This document shows, in pieces, positions 1 to 6,079 of a stretch of 10,653 nt of DNA. Below the pieces are notes generated by a model. It saw nothing but the letters and a program-made list of their open reading frames with translations, was not told the origin of the DNA and did no database searches. Position 1 is the first letter of the stretch, and each line of letters starts with the position of its first letter. Source of the DNA: Planctomycetaceae bacterium (GTDB taxonomy: Bacteria > Planctomycetota > Planctomycetia > Planctomycetales > Planctomycetaceae); contig JAGQQP010000001.1 in the NCBI GenBank assembly GCA_020426085.1, positions 24,797 through 35,449 on the forward strand. The letters run 5' to 3'. Both the position numbers and the translations under genes were made by a program.

Positions 1-2
1 TG

Positions 3-125
3 ACGACTCCCAGTGCCTCCACTCCAGGGGATTTATACCACCGATTCACAATTCCGTTTATTTCAGATCGAGAAACGCACGAAGACATTATTAATCAACT
101 GTCCAATCAAATTATTTGTTTATAA
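3..125 (+). CDS. Possible 3' end of a protein-coding gene (partial, unidentified)
   Basis: An open frame enters from the left edge and runs 40 codons to a TAA at 123-125. The readable C-terminus ends in DRETHEDIINQLSNQIICL, which has the polar, mixed-charge look of a real protein end rather than a shadow frame, and the hairpin at 129-145 sits directly behind the stop. No family can be recognised from so short a piece. The other two plus frames are stopped at once or by about position 95. It could be spurious, so the call is tentative. Confidence 0.4.
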   Translation, partial: TTPSASTPGDLYHRFTIPFISDRETHEDIINQLSNQIICL

Positions 126-128
126 CCA

Positions 129-158
129 GAGCGATTAACTCGCTCACAATTTAAATTG
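129..158 (+). terminator. Hairpin plus AT palindrome behind the left-edge frame, candidate terminator
   Basis: GAGCGA (129-134) pairs with TCGCTC (140-145) around a 5-base loop, just after the stop at 125. Next to it is the perfect 12-base palindrome CAATTTAAATTG (147-158). There is no proper U tract, so this is at best a weak intrinsic terminator for the gene entering from the left. Confidence 0.3.
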
Positions 159-162
159 AGCC

Positions 163-190
163 CTTTACAGGAAAATAATACCTGTTAAAG
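163..190. terminator. Hairpin in the convergent junction, candidate terminator
   Basis: CTTTACAGG (163-171) pairs with CCTGTTAAAG (181-190) around an AT-only 9-base loop, with one bulged base. It lies 12 bases beyond the stop of the minus-strand membrane-protein gene (stop at 202-204), where that gene's terminator would be expected. No clean U tract follows on either strand. A further 6-base repeat, ACTCAG/CTGAGT, overlaps the end of that gene near 204-221. Confidence 0.3.
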
Positions 191-201
191 AACCCCGGTA
201 T

Positions 202-2013
202 TTACTCAGCTTTCACTGAGTGAGCTGTTTCAACACTTGTGTTCTTTTTTTCAGGAACACTGACGCGATAAACATGAAAATGCCCGCCTTCGTAAATTTT
301 TTCTAATTCCAGATCGACGTCGTAATGCTGTTTCATGTAAAGCTTGAAAAGAGGAATCAGTCTAAAATATAAGATTAAGTAAAGACTGTCTGTTTCATAG
401 AGGTCAGTATATGGTGAATGAATCCCATAGGATTTCATATTCTGCTGAAACAATGGTGAACCCTGCCGCCCTGTCAGGTAGAGATACTTCAGATCTTTAA
501 GTTCCGTTTGATTATCCAGGGGAAATAATTCTCCGACAGGAAATGAACACCCTGCAAGAAATACCTTATCTGGCCACTTCTCTTTCAGATGTTTCAAGTC
601 ATGCTTGAACCGTGTATTGATTCTCACCATCTGATCTGATCGTCTTACCTGTCCCCAGGCCGAGGTTGATGCAGCCAGAAAAAGCAGCAGAACTCCTGAT
701 CGAAATACAACATACTTATTGAATATCTTTGTTTGTACCTGCGCGACGAGATTGGGAAGATTTAACAATAGAGAATAATAGAGCGGCAACGCGCACAAAG
801 GGATAAAGACCCGTTCGGGCAACTTCTTGTAGATGATCAACCCTGCCATAATCAGAACGCTCCACATCAACAGCCATTTCACAATAGAACGCTGCCAGTA
901 CCCCTTCTGATTGAGACATGCAAAGAAAATGGCTGCAACGAAACAGAACACTAAAATGGGATTTGAAAATGCAGTTTTAAACTCAAAGACTCGAGACTGC
1001 ATGACCTGCGGATGCTTCCACACGCTTACAGCATTTGCCTGTTTTTTAAAGTTCCTAAGATTCGCTGCACTGAATGTTTCCGGATCGAGATAATTAAAGT
1101 TGCGAACCATCAGGTAATCAATAAGACTCCAGCCGACTTTGTCAAATACGAATCTGGTCTTCTCTGTATAAGGGATCTGCACATAGTTACTTACATCAGC
1201 TGCAGCGGCATGATATGAAATGAAGTTTCGCCAGTCATCATCCACCTGATAGTAATGCGTATCATATATTTTACATCCGAAGACACCAATGACTGCGACT
1301 GCAGCAGGAATCAGATACCGTTTCCATTCAATCACTTTGAAAAAATGAAAGACAGTGCCCAGTAATAAAGGCACACTGGCAAGAATCAACATTTGAAATG
1401 AAGGATATCGAATCAAACTGGAAGCGATCAGGAGTATTGCTCCCATCCACTTCAGCCAGCGGCAGTGCGGTCCTTTTGAATCCAGAAACAGACTGGATAA
1501 TATGACCGCCAGACCAGCCATCCCTGCCAGAAATGCAGTTGTAGTGAACTGCGTATGCGTCAAGCAGTAAATTCCAACTACCAGATAGAACAGGAGATAA
1601 CCTAGAACACAACGATAATCGCGGTTCAAGAGCAGTAACGCATACAGTAAGATCCAGTGTGACAGAAACTGCACCAACAGCAGATATGCTCCGTACCAGG
1701 GCATAAGGGGAGCAGTCAGGTACAACTGTTTTAAGATTAATCCAATCAATACATTGGAATAGATCAAATGCTCATCCGGCCCACCTGCGTTACCATATCC
1801 GGAGACAACCAATCCCATAGTTGAATCGTCTGGGCAGTCATAAGCTGGCGTAATCAGAAGAAATGTTAACCCCAACTGACAAATTGTAATCCCCAGTGAC
1901 CAGACCCCTGCTGAGTTGTAACACCAGTGAATCACTCTCTTCATTATTGTGCTAAAAACATGAGAAGACATTACTACTCGACTGCTATCCAGATAAATTG
2001 AACATATCCACAT
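202..2013 (-). CDS. Polytopic membrane protein, GT-C glycosyltransferase-like topology, function unknown
   Basis: A 603-residue protein with about 11-12 hydrophobic segments (roughly residues 37-56, 86-96, 107-129, 135-150, 155-176, 187-203, 205-223, 233-247, 350-366, 379-394, 401-418, 437-453) and a soluble tail from about 455. The loop after the first helix holds an acidic cluster (YDCPDDSTM, D59/D62/D63), followed by GGPDEHLIYSN. GT-C enzymes such as ArnT carry their catalytic acidic residue in this first external loop, so a lipid-linked-sugar glycosyltransferase is plausible, but no family signature was confirmed. An O-antigen polymerase-like or other envelope protein is the alternative. 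The start is uncertain. The ATG at 2013 gives the longest frame, but the ATG at 1944 (MKRVIHW, residue 24) gives a more usual short basic N-terminus before helix 1. No start has a convincing Shine-Dalgarno site. The gene is divergent from the sugar operon. Confidence 0.8.
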   Translation of the reverse strand: MWICSIYLDSSRVVMSSHVFSTIMKRVIHWCYNSAGVWSLGITICQLGLTFLLITPAYDCPDDSTMGLVVSGYGNAGGPDEHLIYSNVLIGLILKQLYLTAPLMPWYGAYLLLVQFLSHWILLYALLLLNRDYRCVLGYLLFYLVVGIYCLTHTQFTTTAFLAGMAGLAVILSSLFLDSKGPHCRWLKWMGAILLIASSLIRYPSFQMLILASVPLLLGTVFHFFKVIEWKRYLIPAAVAVIGVFGCKIYDTHYYQVDDDWRNFISYHAAAADVSNYVQIPYTEKTRFVFDKVGWSLIDYLMVRNFNYLDPETFSAANLRNFKKQANAVSVWKHPQVMQSRVFEFKTAFSNPILVFCFVAAIFFACLNQKGYWQRSIVKWLLMWSVLIMAGLIIYKKLPERVFIPLCALPLYYSLLLNLPNLVAQVQTKIFNKYVVFRSGVLLLFLAASTSAWGQVRRSDQMVRINTRFKHDLKHLKEKWPDKVFLAGCSFPVGELFPLDNQTELKDLKYLYLTGRQGSPLFQQNMKSYGIHSPYTDLYETDSLYLILYFRLIPLFKLYMKQHYDVDLELEKIYEGGHFHVYRVSVPEKKNTSVETAHSVKAE

Positions 2014-2036
2014 CTCTTTTTAGTTGGTAGCAGCAA

Positions 2037-2042
2037 AATATA
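2037..2042 (-). promoter_or_regulatory. Possible -10 element for the minus-strand membrane protein
   Basis: On the minus strand the run GGGTATATATTTTGC contains a TATATT-like -10 hexamer about 24 bases before the ATG at 2013. The region where a -35 would sit (around CTTCGG) is a poor match. If used, it would give a short leader and would work with any of the three candidate ATGs. Confidence 0.2.
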
Positions 2043-2180
2043 TACCCGTCAGGAGAATATCCGAAGCAGGGGTATCTGAGTAGGCTTGCGGTCGAATCTG
2101 CCTGTTCGGTAACTGACGATACTTAGTTTTCTGATTTTAAAAGTTACAATGTGGCACTTGATTTTTAAGACTTGCCAAAT

Positions 2181-2192
2181 CTGAAATTTCAG
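2181..2192. promoter_or_regulatory. Perfect 12-base palindrome CTGAAATTTCAG
   Basis: The sequence equals its own reverse complement over 12 bases and lies in the divergent intergenic region, where a dimeric regulator could act on either neighbour. It has no U tract, so it is not a terminator. Function is inferred from position only, and chance occurrence in AT-rich DNA is possible. Confidence 0.25.
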
Positions 2193-2528
2193 CTTAGTAA
2201 CGTTGTTTAATCAGACTTATCTTTCAGACACTCAGAGTCCCATTTAATTTGATTACGTAATTGAAACGAGAGCGAACCCCCTTGACTTCATTCTCCGATA
2301 CGGGGCAAACATTTGAGTCAAATGAAATACCAGATATCGCAAATAGTAGCCTTCTTTTTCAGCTTCTGAAACGGACTCAGATCGTCTAAACCCTGTCAGA
2401 CACAAGTCACAATCCTGAAACCTGACACGCACTGAAACTCTATCCCACATACAAGTTAACAGTCTGACCGAGTCAATCCAGAAACTCATTAATCACTTTC
2501 TCTCGTTTATCTTAGTCGATTCTGAATC

Positions 2529-2544
2529 TGGCATCATTCTTGCT
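2529..2544 (+). promoter_or_regulatory. Sigma-54 (RpoN) type -24/-12 promoter
   Basis: TGGCAT-CATTC-TTGCT matches the RpoN consensus TGGCAC-N5-TTGCW at all but one position. The invariant GG (2530-2531) and GC (2542-2543) are exactly 10 bases apart. A start of transcription would fall near 2555, giving a leader of about 90 bases before the aminotransferase ATG at 2647. No comparable sigma-70 promoter was found before that gene. The short palindrome TGTCAGACA at 2394-2402, about 130 bases upstream, is at a typical distance for an enhancer-binding-protein site. The match is seen directly; use by RpoN is inferred. Confidence 0.55.
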
Positions 2545-2646
2545 AATTCCAGGTAGATATAGAGAGATTTCCATCCTGCTAATGGATCGAACCACTCAGG
2601 CTGGTAATGCTATTTTTACAGATGTTAACAAACGGATACACTTTGT

Positions 2647-3837
2647 ATGAACTCGTTAATCCCGTTCAATAGACCATTTATTGCAGGGAAAGAACTCCAT
2701 TACATTGCCCAGGCAGTCACCCTTGGAAATATCTCTGGAGATGGAGAGTTCGCACAACGGTGCACGCGTATTATGGAAGAGCGTTTCGGAATCAAGAAAA
2801 TACTGCTCACCCCTTCCTGCACAGCGTCTCTGGAACTCTCAGCAATGCTGCTGGATCTACAACCGGGTGATGAAATCATTATGCCGGCTTACACATTTGT
2901 CTCGACTGCAAATGCATTCGTGAGAGTTGGGGCAAAACCGGTGTTTGTTGATATTCGACCTGATACGTTGAATCTGGATGCACGTCTGGTAGAACAGGCC
3001 ATTACCGAAAAAACGAAAGCTATTGTTCCCGTTCATTACGCAGGCGTCAGTTGTGAAATGGACCTGATCCTCACACTCGCAGAAAAATATGATCTTAAAG
3101 TCATCGAAGATGCGGCGCAGGGTGTCAATGCACAATACAACCAGAAGTACCTGGGGTCGCTGGGACAGCTGGGCTGTTACAGTTTTCATGAAACAAAAAA
3201 TTTCATTTGTGGCGAAGGGGGAGCGCTCTGTCTCAATTCGGAAGAACTGATTGACCGGGCTCATATCATCCGGGACAAAGGAACCAATCGGCAGGCCTTC
3301 TTCCAGGGACAGGTCGATAAATATACCTGGTGTGATATTGGTTCTTCATTCGTGCTGAGTGAGATCAACTGTGCCTTTCTTTATGCACAACTCGAAATGT
3401 TTGACGAAATCAATCAGCGGCGTAAACAGATCTTTGATTACTATTATGAAAACCTCCTGACTTTGGAAAAAAATAAGCTACTCCGTCTTCCCTGTGTCCC
3501 GGAAGACTGCATCAGCAACCACCACATGTTCTACATTCTTCTACCCAGCAAAACGCTGCGGGATGGATTATTAAGGCATCTGAAGCAAAATCAGATTCAC
3601 GCAGTATTTCATTTTGTTCCCTTGCACAGTTCACCAATGGGAAATACCTGGGGCTACAAACACGGCGATCTACCTGTCACAGAACAGGCTGCAGACTGCC
3701 TCTTACGTCTTCCTTTTTTCTATAACATTACAACTGAAGAACAACAGCGTGTTGTCAATGAAATTAAACAGTTTCTTTCAGAAGATACTACTGTATCTCA
3801 AATAGAAGTTCTCAGAGCAGGAAATACTCTGCAATAA
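2647..3837 (+). CDS. WecE/RffA-type dTDP-4-keto-6-deoxyglucose aminotransferase (DegT/DnrJ/EryC1/StrS)
   Basis: A PLP enzyme of 396 residues that would convert a nucleotide 4-keto-6-deoxy sugar to the 4-amino sugar, with glutamate as usual donor in this family. It follows E. coli WecE almost from end to end: IPFNRP near the N-terminus, LLTPSCTASLE (53-63), PGDEIIMPAYTFVSTANAF (73-91), VPVHYAGVSCEMD (127-139), EDAAQGV (154-160, D155 contacting the PLP ring nitrogen), FHETKN (180-185) with Schiff-base lysine K184, and KGTNRQAFFQGQVDKYTW further on. It is about 20 residues longer than E. coli WecE, mostly as a C-terminal extension. The ATG at 2647 puts the family N-terminus at the right place. 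It is the first gene of the plus-strand run behind the sigma-54-like promoter. The exact sugar is inferred from similarity to WecE. ArnB- or DesI-type substrates are alternatives. Confidence 0.9.
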   Translation: MNSLIPFNRPFIAGKELHYIAQAVTLGNISGDGEFAQRCTRIMEERFGIKKILLTPSCTASLELSAMLLDLQPGDEIIMPAYTFVSTANAFVRVGAKPVFVDIRPDTLNLDARLVEQAITEKTKAIVPVHYAGVSCEMDLILTLAEKYDLKVIEDAAQGVNAQYNQKYLGSLGQLGCYSFHETKNFICGEGGALCLNSEELIDRAHIIRDKGTNRQAFFQGQVDKYTWCDIGSSFVLSEINCAFLYAQLEMFDEINQRRKQIFDYYYENLLTLEKNKLLRLPCVPEDCISNHHMFYILLPSKTLRDGLLRHLKQNQIHAVFHFVPLHSSPMGNTWGYKHGDLPVTEQAADCLLRLPFFYNITTEEQQRVVNEIKQFLSEDTTVSQIEVLRAGNTLQ

Positions 3838-3942
3838 CTATATTTTATTGGATAAAGACAAATCAGCATAACACACAGACCAGTGAGTTGATTCTTCTCA
3901 GGTTCTGAAAGTCTTAATGGAATCTATTATCAGATTGATTCA

Positions 3943-4908
3943 ATGTGCAGTTCAGCCTCAAAACAAGTTCCGCATATCAGCGTTGTCACCCCAGTCTATG
4001 GAGCCAGTGGCATCCTGGAAGAACTCTATCAGAGACTGCTTGCCGCATTATCTAAAATCACTGACTCGTTTGAAATTATTATGGTCAATGATTCCAGCCC
4101 CGACAACGCATGGGAGATTATCCAAAAATTATCTGCGAAAGACTGTCGCCTTAAAGGGATCAACCTTTCACGTAATTTTGGTCAACATCATGCAATTACA
4201 GCCGGCCTTGACTTTGCGAAGAGTGACTGGGTTGTGGTAATGGACTGTGATTTACAGGACCAACCAGAAGAACTTCATAAATTATACTACAAGGCAATCG
4301 AAGGCTATGATGTCGTTGTTGGCTTACGTCAGCAGAGACAAGACACTTATTTCAAAAAGCTGTGCTCCAAAATATTTTTTCGTACCTTTGCCTATTTCAC
4401 CAATTCAAAAGTAGATCATCGCATTGGAAATTTTGGCATCTATTCTCAAAAGGTGATTCGAAGTATTACCAGACTCAAAGAACAGAACCGTTCTTTTGGC
4501 CTGTTTGCGATCTGGGTCGGTTTCCGCAGAATTGAAATTCCTGTTGAACATGCGAAAAGGCCTTATGGTAAGTCCAGCTACAGTTTCAACCGTATGCTCA
4601 GTCTCGCCCTCAGCAGTATTGTTGCTCACTCAAATAAATTATTAGTCATGTTTGTCAACCTTGGTTTTTTGATCGCAAGTATCTCTTTCATGGTCGTGAT
4701 CTGGCTTGTTTTCAGATATCTCATCTGGGGGATCTCCGTAATTGGATGGACAAGTTTAATCGCATCTATTTATTTAACGACTGGACTGATTATTTCTGTC
4801 ATTGGCATGCTAGGAGTCTACGTTGGAAAAATTTTCGATGAAGTAAAAAAAAGACCCCTTTATATTATCGATTCAACTACTTTTGAAATGGGGCCATACG
4901 ATGACTGA
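3943..4908 (+). CDS. ArnC/GtrB-like polyprenyl-phosphate glycosyltransferase (GT2)
   Basis: A 321-residue GT2 enzyme, almost the same length as E. coli ArnC, that should move a sugar from a nucleotide donor to undecaprenyl phosphate on the cytoplasmic face. The GT-A domain starts at ISVVTPVYG (12-20) and has the nucleotide-binding VNDSSPDN (48-55) and the metal-binding DCDLQD (101-106). ArnC-like stretches include NFGQHHAITAGLD, EGYDVVVGLRQQRQD and IEIPVEHAKRPYGKSSYSF (198-215). Two hydrophobic segments follow (about 232-262 and 267-294), with a basic tail VKKRP, as in ArnC and GtrB. The ATG at 3943 has no clear ribosome site but fits the family N-terminus. The stop overlaps the start of the next gene by 8 bases, which implies coupled translation. 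The sugar moved is not known; the upstream aminotransferase suggests an amino sugar. Confidence 0.88.
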   Translation: MCSSASKQVPHISVVTPVYGASGILEELYQRLLAALSKITDSFEIIMVNDSSPDNAWEIIQKLSAKDCRLKGINLSRNFGQHHAITAGLDFAKSDWVVVMDCDLQDQPEELHKLYYKAIEGYDVVVGLRQQRQDTYFKKLCSKIFFRTFAYFTNSKVDHRIGNFGIYSQKVIRSITRLKEQNRSFGLFAIWVGFRRIEIPVEHAKRPYGKSSYSFNRMLSLALSSIVAHSNKLLVMFVNLGFLIASISFMVVIWLVFRYLIWGISVIGWTSLIASIYLTTGLIISVIGMLGVYVGKIFDEVKKRPLYIIDSTTFEMGPYDD

Positions 4909-6040
4909 TGTTTTCAAACTGGGATTTATTGGAGGTGGCCTGAATTCCGCAGTTGGCACAACCCATTTCATCGCTTCGCAGATGGATGGTCTCTTTAAAG
5001 TGGAAGCTGGATGTTTCAGTCGAGACCCGGAGATCAATCGGCAGACAGCAGAACGCTGGGGGATCTCACCAGAAAGAAATTACGCTTCTTTTACTGAGAT
5101 GCTGGACCAGGAAACCGGTTATCTGGATGCCATCGTTATATTAACTCCCACACCAGATCATTTTGAACCAGTCACACAGGCTCTCAAGAAAGGCTACGCG
5201 GTAATTTGCGAAAAGTCATTGACCAGTACGATATCCGACGCGATCAGCATTCAGGAAGTACAAAAAGCACACAATGGCTTTTTAGCTGTAACCTATAACT
5301 ACACTGGGTATCCGATGCTGCGGGAACTCAAACACCAGATCGATAATAATCAGTTGGGTATGATTCAACAGATTCATATCGAGATGCCACAGGAAGGTTA
5401 TTCACGCCTGAACCGGGACGGAAACCCCATGATTCCACAGCAATGGCGTCTGCGTGATGCAGACTTACCAACACTGTCACTGGATCTGGGAGGACATGTC
5501 CATAGTATCATCGATTTTATTTCCGGTGAGAAGCCACAGCAACTGGTCGCACTGCAGAGCAGCCTGGGATGCTTCAGTCAAGTCGTTGACAATTCCTTAT
5601 GCATCGCCCGATATTCAAATGATTTGACTTGCAACATCTGGTTCAGCAAATCAGCACTCGGCTACAGAAATGGTTTGCGGATCAGGGTTTTTGGCGAAAA
5701 AGGCTCCGCCGAATGGCATCAGATGGAACCGGAATTTCTGATATCACACGATAACCGTGGTCATAAAATCTTTCTGGATCGAGCCAGTGTTGAAGTCGGA
5801 GTCTCACATTTACCCAGATACAATCGCTTCAAGTCGGGACACCCGGCTGGATTCCTGGAAGCATTTGGAAATTTATATTGTGATATTGCTGACAGTCTTA
5901 GTGTTTTCAAGAAAACAGGCACACAAAAGACTCGCGAATATGTTTTTGAAACTCAACATGCTCTCGAGGGACTCATTATGTTCAAAGCCATGACACACTC
6001 TTCTAATTTGGGAACTTGGGTACCAGTATCAGGCTCTTAG
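4901..6040 (+). CDS. Gfo/Idh/MocA-family NAD(P)-dependent oxidoreductase
   Basis: A 379-residue protein with the usual two parts: an N-terminal Rossmann fold opening with LGFIGGGLNS (7-16), then ICEKSL (102-107) with K105 as the family's catalytic lysine, and a C-terminal alpha/beta substrate domain with DLGGHVHSIIDF (195-206), which supplies the D-x3-H pair (D195, H199). Family members oxidise or reduce sugars, inositols and nucleotide sugars; KijD10 is a dTDP-3-keto-sugar reductase of this fold. The common EKP is EKS here. I chose the ATG at 4901. It overlaps the previous stop by 8 bases, has a GGGG run 8 bases upstream, and starts just before the Rossmann strand. A TTG at 4883 would add six residues without any family support. 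The substrate is unknown; conversion of a sugar nucleotide for this cluster is inferred from context. Confidence 0.85.
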   Translation: MTDVFKLGFIGGGLNSAVGTTHFIASQMDGLFKVEAGCFSRDPEINRQTAERWGISPERNYASFTEMLDQETGYLDAIVILTPTPDHFEPVTQALKKGYAVICEKSLTSTISDAISIQEVQKAHNGFLAVTYNYTGYPMLRELKHQIDNNQLGMIQQIHIEMPQEGYSRLNRDGNPMIPQQWRLRDADLPTLSLDLGGHVHSIIDFISGEKPQQLVALQSSLGCFSQVVDNSLCIARYSNDLTCNIWFSKSALGYRNGLRIRVFGEKGSAEWHQMEPEFLISHDNRGHKIFLDRASVEVGVSHLPRYNRFKSGHPAGFLEAFGNLYCDIADSLSVFKKTGTQKTREYVFETQHALEGLIMFKAMTHSSNLGTWVPVSGS

Positions 6041-6079
6041 AGTTCAAGATTAAACTAATATATTTTACGTTTTACAGAG

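Larger units (their letters stand above)
2014..2646. other. Long gene-poor divergent intergenic region
   Basis: About 630 bases separate the divergently read membrane-protein and aminotransferase genes. I see no convincing gene here; the 78-codon minus-strand frame at 2253-2489 has no recognisable family and was rejected. The region holds a sigma-54-type promoter (2529-2544), a 12-base perfect palindrome (2181-2192), a small TGTCAGACA palindrome (2394-2402) and a possible minus-strand -10 element (2037-2042). Its length fits a promoter region with upstream activator sites. Confidence 0.6.

Noticed and set aside
2151..2177. TGGCAC...TTGCC resembling a second sigma-54 promoter
   Set aside because: The gap between the two halves is far larger than the fixed spacing RpoN needs. 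It is at most a weak inverted repeat.
2253..2489. 78-codon minus-strand open frame in the long intergenic region
   Set aside because: No recognisable domain, many cysteines and arginines in no family pattern, and no ribosome site. It is more likely an incidental frame in non-coding DNA.
2857..3264. 135-codon minus-strand open frame
   Set aside because: It lies wholly inside the aminotransferase, whose frame matches WecE throughout. The antisense translation shows no family features.
4883..4900. TTG start giving six extra residues on the oxidoreductase
   Set aside because: The ATG at 4901 is nearer the Rossmann strand, has a G-rich run in front and the usual short overlap with the previous stop.
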